NCBI RefSeq assembly: GCF_001715975.1
Contig: NZ_MARB01000009.1
Location: forward strand, 62,001-126,000
Length of the DNA stretch: 64,000 nucleotides
Source: Candidatus Thiodiazotropha endolucinida
GTDB taxonomy: Bacteria; Pseudomonadota; Gammaproteobacteria; Chromatiales; Chromatiaceae
Direction of reading: 5' to 3'
The notes under the pieces are model-generated. The model saw only the letters and a list, made by a program, of their open reading frames with translations. It was not told the DNA's origin and made no database searches. How positions within the stretch are numbered: the stretch's first letter is position 1; each line of letters begins with the position of its first letter. Below are positions 8,103 to 15,524 of this stretch, in pieces. The translations under genes and the position numbers were made by a program.

Positions 8103-8133
8103 AGCATAAAACCTGTAGTTACTACGGATTCAA
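8103..8133 (-). promoter_or_regulatory. MerR-type promoter with 19-bp spacer
   Basis: On the minus strand a -35 TTGAAT (8128-8133) and a -10 TATGCT (8103-8108) are separated by exactly 19 bp. The spacer contains the dyad CCGTAGTAACTACAGG. An overlong spacer with a central dyad is the established signature of MerR-family activation by DNA untwisting. Confidence 0.85.
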
Positions 8134-8143
8134 GAGGTTCGGC

Positions 8144-8587
8144 GTGGCGATTTCAGGTAAGCGGGGTTATTCGGTGGGCGAGCTGGCCTCGGCCAGCGGA
8201 TGCAAGGTCGAGACCGTGCGTTACTACGAGAAGATCGGACTGATGCCCGAGCCGCCGCGCACGGAAGGCGGCCACCGATTCTACTCCCAGAATCTGCTCA
8301 AGCGCCTGAGCTTCATCCGACGCAGTAGGGAACTCGGTTTTCCGATTGAGCAAATACGGGAGCTCTTGCGCTTCGTCGACGAGCCCGGGCATACCTGCAG
8401 TGAGGTCAAGGGGATGGCTATGCTGCATACGCGTGCCGTGCAGGAGAAGATCGATGACCTAAAGCGGCTGCAAAAGGCGCTAAATGACATGGCTGCACGC
8501 TGCAAGGGCAAGGGCAACGCACTGGAAGACTGCGCGATCATTGATGCCCTTTTTGACGAGAGCAAAGAGCGGCAGCGCGGTAGTTGA
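8144..8587 (+). CDS. MerR-family metal-responsive regulator
   Basis: The start is GTG at 8144, preceded by AAGAGG. The product has 147 residues: an N-terminal winged HTH (YSVGELASASGCKVETVRYYEK), a dimerisation helix and a metal loop. Cys85, Cys120 and Cys130 are spaced 35 and 10 apart; mercury-sensing MerR has Cys82, Cys117 and Cys126 (35 and 9), so the three-cysteine site is nearly reproduced. It transcribes away from the GDCCVxC gene across the 19-bp-spacer promoter. No merA, merT or merP gene is nearby, so the pair looks like a minimal stand-alone response module carried as ICE cargo. Confidence 0.85.
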   Translation: MAISGKRGYSVGELASASGCKVETVRYYEKIGLMPEPPRTEGGHRFYSQNLLKRLSFIRRSRELGFPIEQIRELLRFVDEPGHTCSEVKGMAMLHTRAVQEKIDDLKRLQKALNDMAARCKGKGNALEDCAIIDALFDESKERQRGS

Positions 8588-8597
8588 CGAAGCGCCA

Positions 8598-8623
8598 TAA
8601 AAGAGCCCCGCACTAGGCGGGGC
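8598..8623 (-). terminator. Intrinsic terminator of the minus-strand gene ending at 8638
   Basis: The arms GCCCCGC (8605-8611) and GCGGGGC (8617-8623) form a 7-bp GC stem with a 5-base loop, followed on the minus strand by TTTTAT. It lies between convergent genes. Confidence 0.65.
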
Positions 8624-8637
8624 GTAGGTAGCATTGA

Positions 8638-9294
8638 CTATTCGGATTCCTGGAATACTTCATCCAGATTGATATCGGCCGGCTCGACAAAATGCTCAAT
8701 GACAAGCGCAAGCGACTGGCTACCATCCGATTGAGTAATAGGACGCAGCTCGTCGGGCTCATAGCCGTCTGTATCGTAATCGACGACGGCAACATCCGGT
8801 GCTGTATCTGGCTGATCGGCAATCACTGCCTGCACGATGCCGCCTTCCAGAACGACAACCAGCCTTTCGCAGGTCGGACTGGGTTTGCTTCCATCCGAAC
8901 TCGACCCGGTTGCCCGAAGCGCGGCCTGATAAGCATCATCCAGATCACCCCAGTCTATGCTGCCACCTCGGGCCTCACCACGCCGGTAGGCCTCCACCAG
9001 CAACCTCGACGCCACGAAGGCCGCATCCCTGCGACGAAGCGTTACCACACTTGCGTCCGGTGTTGGCCACGGCTCATCATCGCGCAACGTCTGTTCGACC
9101 GTGAACAGCAACGGGCTATCGCCCGTCTCTTCATAGTCATCGAGCAATAACGGCACCATTGCGGTGTCCTGCCAGATGTCGCCTTGGTCGAACAGAGTCT
9201 CGGCCTTCCTGACCGCTTCATCCGAATTGTCGGCCTTGATGCCGACCATGACTCGGTGCTCATAGGGCAAGGTGTATTGAATAACATATTTCAT
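8638..9294 (-). CDS. ICE accessory protein, unrecognised
   Basis: The start is placed at ATG 9292-9294 (MKYVIQYTL), preceded by AAGGAG; an immediately preceding ATG is an alternative. The 218-residue product is strongly acidic, with an N-terminal half that resembles a small alpha/beta domain (VMVGIKADNSDEAVRKAE) and an acidic C-terminus. No family is recognised. Acidic DNA-mimic-like composition beside RadC raises the possibility of an anti-restriction role, but nothing in the sequence proves it. Its leader carries a radC-type hairpin and a GC terminator follows it. Confidence 0.65.
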   Translation of the reverse strand: MKYVIQYTLPYEHRVMVGIKADNSDEAVRKAETLFDQGDIWQDTAMVPLLLDDYEETGDSPLLFTVEQTLRDDEPWPTPDASVVTLRRRDAAFVASRLLVEAYRRGEARGGSIDWGDLDDAYQAALRATGSSSDGSKPSPTCERLVVVLEGGIVQAVIADQPDTAPDVAVVDYDTDGYEPDELRPITQSDGSQSLALVIEHFVEPADINLDEVFQESE

Positions 9295-9320
9295 CATGAT
9301 CTCCTTCTGATTGGTTACAG

Positions 9321-9364
9321 GGGGGAGACCATTACCCACCGGGGAGATGACCTCCCCGATGGGT
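9321..9364 (-). promoter_or_regulatory. radC-like RNA motif, copy 1 (leader of 9294 gene)
   Basis: A hairpin with arms 9334-9344 and 9354-9364 (ACCCA-c-CGGGGA against TCCCCG-a-TGGGT) has loop GATGACC. The single c/a mismatch becomes a G-U pair in minus-strand RNA. It lies about 40 bases upstream of the ribosome site, with a further G-run (9321-9325) that may pair with neighbouring C-runs. Confidence 0.6.
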
Positions 9365-9424
9365 ATGGCGAAGAACTCAAGTCGTTGACTTGATCGGTTA
9401 ATCGAACAGCATGGGTACTACGCT

Positions 9425-9853
9425 TCAGTCCTCATGCGGCTGCAGGATCGTGATGACCGGTTCACCGGCATCACCGGGCCCGACAATGAGCTTCAGTGTG
9501 ACCAGCACCGCTTCGGTCGAGTGACCGTCACGGGCTACCCGATACAGCTGGAACAGCAGCCGGTCACCCGAATCTTTGGTGGTACGTATGGCGTGGGACG
9601 CCATATACAGGACGTCCCACAGCCTACCCGACTGATCCTGATGCACCTGCTGTTCACTGTCATCCTCGGTCCAGGCCACACAATCGGCCCAGACTGCAGA
9701 TGTCAGCGCAACAGGCCATTTGAAACCGGCCTCACTGGCCATGGAACCCGCATCGATCAGCACACCGTCCTCGATGGCCTGCGCACGGGTATAGGTTGAA
9801 ATAACTTCACCGAAAAATGCTTCGGCGGACTGTTCATTGGAAATGTTACTCAT
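9425..9853 (-). CDS. DUF6573-like ICE protein
   Basis: The start is ATG 9851-9853 (MSNISNEQ), with AGGAG eight bases upstream. The 142-residue product contains VISTYTRAQAIEDGVLIDAG and WPVALTSAVWADCV, a text I associate with the DUF6573 family common on plasmids and ICEs. That family has no known activity. It forms part of the radC cluster, each gene of which has its own hairpin leader. Confidence 0.7.
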   Translation of the reverse strand: MSNISNEQSAEAFFGEVISTYTRAQAIEDGVLIDAGSMASEAGFKWPVALTSAVWADCVAWTEDDSEQQVHQDQSGRLWDVLYMASHAIRTTKDSGDRLLFQLYRVARDGHSTEAVLVTLKLIVGPGDAGEPVITILQPHED

Positions 9854-9895
9854 GGGTATTCTCCTGTGATGGATTAACACCAGGTCACACCTCCT

Positions 9896-9930
9896 CCCCT
9901 GCCGGAGAAGATGATGCTTCCCCGGCGGGG
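9896..9930 (-). promoter_or_regulatory. radC-like RNA motif, copy 2 (leader of DUF6573 gene)
   Basis: A hairpin with arms CCCC-t-GCCGG-a-GAAG and CTTC-c-CCGGC-GGGG encloses a short ATGATG loop. The a/c mismatch becomes U-G in minus-strand RNA, which supports an RNA function on that strand. It sits 43 bases upstream of the start codon. Confidence 0.62.
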
Positions 9931-9951
9931 TTTGTAGAAAAGTGTTGGGCT

Positions 9952-10467
9952 TCAGAGCAGCCCACGTTCTGCAAAAGACACGCTTTCGCCAGCCGAGACC
10001 ACAAAGTGGTCAAGCACCCGCACATCAACCAGTGCAAGTGCGTCTTTCAGACGGCGGGTAATCGCCTCATCCGCATGACTGGGCTCAGCAACGCCCGATG
10101 GATGATTGTGAAAAAAGACCACTGCGGCCGCATTCACCTCCATGGCCTGCTGCACCACGACTCGCGGGTAAACCGAGGCGCCATCGATGGTGCCCTGGAA
10201 TAGCTCACGCACAGCGATGATCCGGTGACGGTTATCGACAAACAGACAACCGAAAACTTCGTTACGGTAGTCTGCCAGGCGCAGACGCAGGAAATCCCGC
10301 GTCTCGTCCGGTTTACTCAAAACCCGGCCGGCTCGATGTTTGATGGACAACACCTTCATCGCCAGTGTGATCACAGATTGCTTTTCCACATCGTTCAAGT
10401 CTGCTGGTTTCAAATCGGACAACCGGTCTTCTACCAGCGCCTCTACGGACGCATCCGTTTTCTTCAT
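9952..10467 (-). CDS. radC: RadC/JAB-domain protein
   Basis: The 171-residue protein has the complete JAMM metal-binding motif: a glutamate in VRELFQGT, then HNHPSG followed by D within PSHADEAITRRL. This is the RadC (DUF2466/MPN) domain. The N-terminal helix-hairpin-helix of chromosomal RadC is absent, as is usual for ICE and plasmid versions (YeeS type). Despite the historical name, a DNA-repair role is not supported; the family is common on mobile elements. Its leader carries a radC-type hairpin. Confidence 0.88.
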   Translation of the reverse strand: MKKTDASVEALVEDRLSDLKPADLNDVEKQSVITLAMKVLSIKHRAGRVLSKPDETRDFLRLRLADYRNEVFGCLFVDNRHRIIAVRELFQGTIDGASVYPRVVVQQAMEVNAAAVVFFHNHPSGVAEPSHADEAITRRLKDALALVDVRVLDHFVVSAGESVSFAERGLL

Positions 10468-10499
10468 GACTGATCTCCTCAGGAAAACGGGAGACCAGT

Positions 10500-10526
10500 C
10501 CCTCGGAGGAATGATCCCCCGATGGG
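10500..10526 (-). promoter_or_regulatory. radC-like RNA motif, copy 3 (leader of radC)
   Basis: The hairpin CCC-TCGG-a-GGA / TCC-c-CCGA-t-GGG has loop ATGA. The a/c mismatch becomes U-G in the minus RNA. It lies 33 bases upstream of radC, in line with the Rfam radC motif, which is typically found upstream of such genes. Confidence 0.65.
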
Positions 10527-10529
10527 TGG

Positions 10530-10561
10530 AAAATGGCCGGGTAACGTGGTGTTACCCGGCC
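10530..10561 (-). terminator. Intrinsic terminator after the DUF3577 gene
   Basis: A perfect 11-bp stem (10535-10545 with 10551-10561, GGCCGGGTAAC arms) with a 5-base loop is followed on the minus strand by ATTTT. It starts 10 bases past the DUF3577 stop and lies just upstream of the radC leader motif, so radC probably has its own promoter or depends on read-through. Confidence 0.8.
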
Positions 10562-10571
10562 AAACGTTGAG

Positions 10572-10976
10572 TTACGCCGCGTCTTCTTGTGCGGTGTAGA
10601 ACGGTTGCCCGTCGACCTTGGCCCACGCAATGCGCAGTAGCCGTGCCTTCAGGCTGATACCGGTCTCGCCGGCCTTGTCCCCGTTCTTGAAGGTGAAGGA
10701 CTCGGCAAAGAGATCACTGAGTGTGAAGCCGATCAGAACCTTCAGATTGCCCTCGACGGCCGGCATGAGCTGACGCACGATTTCCTGCGCTTGCTTGCCG
10801 GACACGCGACACTCGAAATGCGTGTACTGGGCGTTATCGACACTGCCACGCAGGGCAGCGATGGTGATACTCAGGAAGGGTTCACCTTCCTTGGGTGTCA
10901 CCTCCCGGACACGATTGAGATAACCGATGCCGATGGTGTGAAGATCGAAATACTGCTTGGTTTCGTTGGTTGACAT
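10572..10976 (-). CDS. STY4534/DUF3577 family ICE replication protein
   Basis: The 134-residue protein matches the DUF3577 (STY4534) family: an OB-fold-like sequence with FLSITIAALRG, YTHFECRVSGKQAQEIVRQL and a C-terminal RIAWAKVDG. These proteins are associated with ICE replication or single-stranded DNA handling. The true function is not settled. AAGGAG lies before the ATG, and a long structured leader (10977-11193) separates it from parM. Confidence 0.82.
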   Translation of the reverse strand: MSTNETKQYFDLHTIGIGYLNRVREVTPKEGEPFLSITIAALRGSVDNAQYTHFECRVSGKQAQEIVRQLMPAVEGNLKVLIGFTLSDLFAESFTFKNGDKAGETGISLKARLLRIAWAKVDGQPFYTAQEDAA

Positions 10977-11193
10977 AGCACTTGCTCCTTAGAGGTTAAA
11001 AACTCCCGGAACAAGCGCGCCCCTGACGGGAATGCTTGCCCGGCGGGGTGAATGAAATGGAATCAGGTTCCACTCCCTTGAGAAAGGACCGACGACAGAA
11101 AACTGTCGCTGTGCACCGATTGCACGGCCCGACGGTGCCTCGACTGTCACTGAACCGCAGTGACGACGGATAAAACCAGTAAAACGAATACAA
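10977..11193 (-). promoter_or_regulatory. Structured leader with radC-like RNA motif, copy 4
   Basis: A 217-base gene-free stretch holds the fourth radC-type hairpin (11020-11048: CCCC-TGA-CGGG against CCCG-GC-GGGG, loop AATGCTTG). Three further hairpins follow at 11093-11108 (CGACAG arms), 11111-11125 (GTGCA/TGCAC) and 11146-11164 (perfect GTCACTG/CAGTGAC). The last may end the parM transcript, though no T-run follows. Confidence 0.55.
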
Positions 11194-12216
11194 TCAGGCC
11201 GCATCAGAGGCCTCACAGACATAGCGCAGGTACTTGAGCATGCCGCGTGCATTGGCAAACGCAGGATGTTCAGCAATCGCTTGATGCGGGAACCAGTTGG
11301 CGATGTGTTTCGACAGTGCCACGGTCCCACCACCGACGAACAGCACACGATCCAACTCGATGCCTAACCCCAGTTGCCGGCGGGTCTCGTCATGAATGCG
11401 TTCCACGACCTCGCGCATGGCTGCCTCGACTAACGCGGCAACATCGTGCTCCTTACCTTGCAGACGAACAATCTTGTGTTCCACCGCCTGGGATACCAGT
11501 TGCTCGCTCAGCGTCTCCAGATCAAAGCGTTCCTGGATCCCATCGGCCACACTTTGTTTCACGTTCAACATTCCACACTGCAGAGAACCGGACGAGGCAT
11601 GCAATATGCCCTGGTCCTTCACCACGACGTAGTCCGTCGTGCGTCCACCGATGTCGACGATGGCGAGCGGCACGGAGACACGATCTGCATCGAGGGTAAC
11701 GCCATCCTCCAGTTCGACGATCACGTAGTCATACCAAGCGGCCAAGGCCTCAGGTATAACCTCATGAAACGCTATGCCTGCTGGCAGCGCACCAGAAAGT
11801 GGGTGAACTGTCTGCTTGAGGCTGTCGCGCTTCCTGGCAATGGTTTCCTGCCGATGCTCACCGCTCTTGCGATAGAAGGTGCTGACAGGCAAACCGGAAA
11901 CCGCATGTACACTCTTTCCCGCAAGTCCGGCCTGCTGCAGGGCGTGCTGAACAACTGCTCGGTTCAGACCAGACCACGGGTAGCCCTCAAAATGCGTGGG
12001 CGCACCATCCAAGGCACCAACCGAATACACGGTATCCTCTGTCTCGTACTCAGAGATTCGTTGTTCGGCCTCTTGGATCCAGGTCACACCGGACTGGCCC
12101 ACGCGAGCGCGTGAAGGAATCGCGAGTAACCGGCCGTCCGGAAGTGCGATCTTGGTGAATGCATAGCCATCGTCGAGACCAACCGGGATGGGATTTATTG
12201 AGCTTGCGTCAGCCAT
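11194..12216 (-). CDS. parM: ParM/StbA-like actin-family partition ATPase
   Basis: The 340-residue protein has the actin/Hsp70 nucleotide-binding signatures: phosphate 1 (VGLDDGYAFTK, about residues 12-22), phosphate 2 (AIVDIGGRTTDYVVV, about 185-199) and an adenosine loop (VLFVGGGTVAL, about 295-305). ParM proteins polymerise to push plasmid copies apart. On an ICE this would stabilise the excised circle, fitting the ParB and replication genes nearby. The upstream 119-residue gene could be its RHH adaptor. Confidence 0.87.
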   Translation of the reverse strand: MADASSINPIPVGLDDGYAFTKIALPDGRLLAIPSRARVGQSGVTWIQEAEQRISEYETEDTVYSVGALDGAPTHFEGYPWSGLNRAVVQHALQQAGLAGKSVHAVSGLPVSTFYRKSGEHRQETIARKRDSLKQTVHPLSGALPAGIAFHEVIPEALAAWYDYVIVELEDGVTLDADRVSVPLAIVDIGGRTTDYVVVKDQGILHASSGSLQCGMLNVKQSVADGIQERFDLETLSEQLVSQAVEHKIVRLQGKEHDVAALVEAAMREVVERIHDETRRQLGLGIELDRVLFVGGGTVALSKHIANWFPHQAIAEHPAFANARGMLKYLRYVCEASDAA

Positions 12217-12276
12217 ATATTTTTAATCCTCTGATTCGTTATCGAGTATGTTTGTTGGTTGCCTGCGCTTGATCAT

Positions 12277-12636
12277 TCACTGGCCCATCACCTTGCCCAT
12301 GACACCACTAAGAGCCGCAAAGGGTTTAGTACCCTCCGTGGCCGACATTGGCTCAGCGTTCACAACCGCAGGCACCGATTCAGGAAGTCCGGCAGTCCTT
12401 CGCGGCGACCGGGGCATCGACTTCGCAAATGCCGTGGTCGAATCGCGTTTCGTATCGTCAGATGTACCGCGTAGCGATTCGATCTCGGATCTAAATCCCT
12501 GAACCAACAACCCACGCAACCATTCCTGCCGGCGATTAGCCGGCACTTGTCTGTGTCGGTTCAGCAGGACGGATTCCAGCGCCACACGGGGATCAAGCTG
12601 TATGGTGACTCGGGTTCCTGGTTGTGCTTTTGCCAT
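12277..12636 (-). CDS. RHH-like putative partition adaptor
   Basis: The 119-residue basic protein begins with a segment that reads like a ribbon-helix-helix domain (VTIQLDPRVALESVLLN followed by a helix with RRQEWLRGLLVQGF), then a disordered tail. It lies 60 bases upstream of parM, the place of ParR/StbB-type DNA-binding adaptors. The assignment rests on position and the short N-terminal motif and is moderate. Confidence 0.6.
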   Translation of the reverse strand: MAKAQPGTRVTIQLDPRVALESVLLNRHRQVPANRRQEWLRGLLVQGFRSEIESLRGTSDDTKRDSTTAFAKSMPRSPRRTAGLPESVPAVVNAEPMSATEGTKPFAALSGVMGKVMGQ

Positions 12637-12715
12637 GACAAGACGGCCCCACTGACTTCAACAAGCTCAGGATTATGGAGACACATACCTGGCACACCAG
12701 AGGAAACCCGACACA

Positions 12716-13489
12716 TTACGTGTCGTCGTTTTCGTCAGAGGAAGGAGCTGTGGTCGGTGTGGAGGGTGCGGAATGCAGTCCGAGGCTCCTGGAGAATCCT
12801 GATGACAAATGACGTTGAATCGGCGCCATCGGTGCACGACGTTTGCCACTCAATACATCATCGGGAACTACTCCCATGAACTGGACAGCCTGTGTATTTT
12901 TGTCGTTGTCTTTCTGGATATCGGATCGCTCGATGCGCAGAAAGCGATAACCTTGGGGAATCATGAACAGACCGCGGATCTTGCGTGCGCCCAACTCTAT
13001 GACATGGTCGCGTGATGCACGGTCCAGTACACCGATGTGGCCTGCGGTTAGCGCTGCACAAACCAGGGTATCGTATGTCGATACGAGGCGTGCGGCCTGA
13101 TAAGCATAAGGATTTGCGAACTGTAGAGGCATCCGGTAGGGTCGCTCAGACTCGGCGACCGCGACCTCTATCGAACCCATCTGGGTCAACCGCTCATCCA
13201 GATCCCGCTGGAGACGCAGGAATAGCGCCTCCCGCTCCTCAATGGCTTCATGTACCTTGATTAGCCACCAGTCTGCGTAGGGATCATCATTGCGCGACGC
13301 CTGCCAGATCAGTCGCAGCCGCTCAGCGAAGAGCCCCAGACCAATGATCGGCGATTGTCCCTTCGTGCCGTTACGACCACGAATCAGCCGACGCGCCTGG
13401 TTCGTCTGCAGCGTCAGCCAGACCTTGCCACGCAGGGGACCCAGTTTGTCAGCATCGTCCGGTTTGGGAATCGGGTTTTCCGTGGTCAC
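12716..13489 (-). CDS. ICE protein, TIGR03761 (PFL_4669) family
   Basis: The start is GTG at 13487-13489. The 257-residue protein contains LTLQTNQARRLIRGRNGTKG, DPYADWWLIKVHEAI and the later GVLDRASRDHVIELGARKIRGLF, text typical of the PFL_4669 group. These proteins occur in the ICE maintenance block between ParB/DUF2857 and the topoisomerase or SSB genes. No activity is established. The C-terminus is low-complexity and likely disordered. Confidence 0.82.
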   Translation of the reverse strand: MTTENPIPKPDDADKLGPLRGKVWLTLQTNQARRLIRGRNGTKGQSPIIGLGLFAERLRLIWQASRNDDPYADWWLIKVHEAIEEREALFLRLQRDLDERLTQMGSIEVAVAESERPYRMPLQFANPYAYQAARLVSTYDTLVCAALTAGHIGVLDRASRDHVIELGARKIRGLFMIPQGYRFLRIERSDIQKDNDKNTQAVQFMGVVPDDVLSGKRRAPMAPIQRHLSSGFSRSLGLHSAPSTPTTAPSSDENDDT

Positions 13490-13640
13490 AGGTTGTCGGG
13501 TTCCTTGTTACTTGAGTTAGCGCGTATAAACGCATGCGCACTCTTCATGAACAAGGGAAAACCCGGTCGACAAAAGGAAGGGTTCTGTAATGAGTTGGAA
13601 TCTCGACAGGTGATTCCAGTGGAATCACTCAGAGGAAAAC
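13490..13640. other. Intergenic inverted repeats between STY4528 and TIGR03761 genes
   Basis: There is no gene. Imperfect arms of about 20 bases (13492-13511 and 13553-13573, containing TTGTCG..GTTCCTTGT and ACAAGG..AAC..CGACAA) flank an AT-rich centre. A perfect GTGATTCC/GGAATCAC hairpin with a 3-base loop lies at 13610-13628, directly after the STY4528 stop. It could be a terminator, a promoter with operator, or a nick region. Confidence 0.4.
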
Positions 13641-14927
13641 TTATGACTCTTTAGCTTCTGATACTTGATCCTTATTTACAGGCATTCCCAACGCCTTCCG
13701 CATCTCATCCATCCGTACTTTTGCCAGCGCCATGCGATTCTGGCGTTGCTCCTCGGTCTCCTTCGGTTCCGTGGCTGTGTCTTGGCGTGCTGCCTGTTGT
13801 CGCTGAATCTCTCGCGCGTGCCTGGCATCCCGTACCTTGATGCCGAGATTGGGCACAAACTCGCCGGATTTCATCAGTTCACAGAGACGGAACAGGAAGC
13901 TGATCTCGTCATAGACCGGTTTCATGCCCTTTTGCTCGGCCTGGAACCGTCCCTCAAGCTCATCAAGAATCGGCTGGCGATCCGCTGGGGCGAGTTTGGA
14001 AAGATAGCGGTTTGCGATGTCTCGCTGGTTTTCGCCCAGACGCCGCGGATATACCAGCGGTTCACCATGCTCACCGGCATGCATAAATTTCGACGCATCT
14101 TCACCAGAAGTAGTAGTTGTTGTTTTTTTATTATTACTACTACTACAACCTGAGTTCGATTTATGTGCATTCGATTTTTGAACTCGGGTCTTAACCAAGT
14201 TCGAATTTTGGTCATGGTGATCCCGCGCCTGCCTGTTGCCCATAGAATCTTGACGAATCTGCTGGATAGCATCGCGGGTAAACGAAAAGAACCGGCGTGG
14301 TCCTTCGTTACCTGTGCCCACCGCTGACTGCAATCGCCGTTCGATTGGATGTTCCAGGACGCATACGTTCTGCCCGCCTCTGACATCCTCATCAATGGAT
14401 GCCAACACACCCTTGGCCACGGTACGTACCCGGGCATGACCATGGCTCACGGCCTTATTCAGAAAGGCCATGTAGTCGCCATCCAGGTGGATCACATCGG
14501 CCAGTGGCAGGGGCTCATCATGCAGTGCATAGACGTTACCGCGAAACCGTCCGCTGGCTTTACGCAGTCGTCCACAGAGGGTCAACCAGCGCGAGGCACG
14601 CAGGATGGCTATCGCACGGGCAATCGTAGAACGCGATGAAACATTGGCCAGGTGGGAAATGGTCTCATAACTCGGAAAAGCGGCATTAGCTCCCGTCTCC
14701 CGAACCGCCAACATGATGACCATCCACACCAGTTTGTCGACCGGCTCGAGTACCGGATCGCGGATTACCGCAGTGGGAAAAGACTGGTGCCGGTTTCCGA
14801 GGAAAAGGACTGTGTCGGCGGCACCGACATCGCGTGAGGCCTCCACACGAGCGATGGTGGCCTTGATCAGTTTATCGAGGGCGAGTGTTTCCGGACGAAT
14901 GGCGCCTGTCTGCTCATCCATCATCAC
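13641..14927 (-). CDS. STY4528 family ICE/island replication protein
   Basis: The 428-residue protein has a winged-helix segment (about 75-125: FPSYETISHLANVSSRSTIARAIAILRASRWL), as in replication initiators, then a linker and a helical C-terminal region. It matches the STY4528 family of pathogenicity islands and ICEs. The central linker (about 255-285) is low-complexity, rich in N, S and K with a run of threonines encoded by tandem trinucleotides. The start overlaps the DUF2857 stop by 14 bases, and three consecutive ATG codons make the exact start ambiguous. Confidence 0.83.
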   Translation of the reverse strand: MMMDEQTGAIRPETLALDKLIKATIARVEASRDVGAADTVLFLGNRHQSFPTAVIRDPVLEPVDKLVWMVIMLAVRETGANAAFPSYETISHLANVSSRSTIARAIAILRASRWLTLCGRLRKASGRFRGNVYALHDEPLPLADVIHLDGDYMAFLNKAVSHGHARVRTVAKGVLASIDEDVRGGQNVCVLEHPIERRLQSAVGTGNEGPRRFFSFTRDAIQQIRQDSMGNRQARDHHDQNSNLVKTRVQKSNAHKSNSGCSSSNNKKTTTTTSGEDASKFMHAGEHGEPLVYPRRLGENQRDIANRYLSKLAPADRQPILDELEGRFQAEQKGMKPVYDEISFLFRLCELMKSGEFVPNLGIKVRDARHAREIQRQQAARQDTATEPKETEEQRQNRMALAKVRMDEMRKALGMPVNKDQVSEAKES

Positions 14928-15519
14928 CTACCTGAGCGGCACCATCGTCATTCTGGCCGGTCAGGTTTCCGTACTGGGCCCATCGCTGGGTCAGGTTCCA
15001 GATGGCGCGCATCGGCACCCCGGTCTCCCGGTGGAGTTCCAGGTAATCCTTGGGCGCGAGTAATCCAGTTGTCTCCCCATCGACCCGGCTCGACCAGGCC
15101 TGCCAGAGCCGGTGGGAACTTTCCTCATCGGCTTCGGGGGGACGCCCGACCGAAGGGCTCACCGACAGAGTACGCCTTAGCCGACCGTAATCACGGGCAT
15201 TCAATCCGAACAGGATCAACAGCATCTCATGCGGCGCATCGGCTGCGATCAGCGACTGAAGGGTTTCTTCCGATTCGCGCTGCACCCGCAGGTGATCGAT
15301 CATCGGCCAGTACACCTGCCGGTTCAGGGCGATATCCAGACAGTGGGCACGAAGCGATTCAACACGGTACAGGTCCGAAACGTTCATTTCCCGCAGGGCC
15401 TCGATCTCGCGTGGACCGAATTTCATGTTTTGCAGGGCCACGTGGTCCCCTTCTGCCAGGCAGCGAATGGCATACATCAATACGGCGGTGACCAGATCGG
15501 ATTCCTTCGTGCTTTCCAT
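14914..15519 (-). CDS. DUF2857 family ICE protein
   Basis: The 201-residue protein has an N-terminal helical region with FGPREIEALREMNVSDLYRVESL and a central MLLILFGLNARDYGRLRRTL, both typical of DUF2857. Family members sit between ParB and STY4528-type genes in PFGI-1 ICEs. FlhC-like transcription regulator folds have been suggested for such sequences, but the role here is not shown. AGAGG lies close before the ATG. Confidence 0.8.
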   Translation of the reverse strand: MESTKESDLVTAVLMYAIRCLAEGDHVALQNMKFGPREIEALREMNVSDLYRVESLRAHCLDIALNRQVYWPMIDHLRVQRESEETLQSLIAADAPHEMLLILFGLNARDYGRLRRTLSVSPSVGRPPEADEESSHRLWQAWSSRVDGETTGLLAPKDYLELHRETGVPMRAIWNLTQRWAQYGNLTGQNDDGAAQVGDDG

Positions 15520-15524
15520 CGCCT

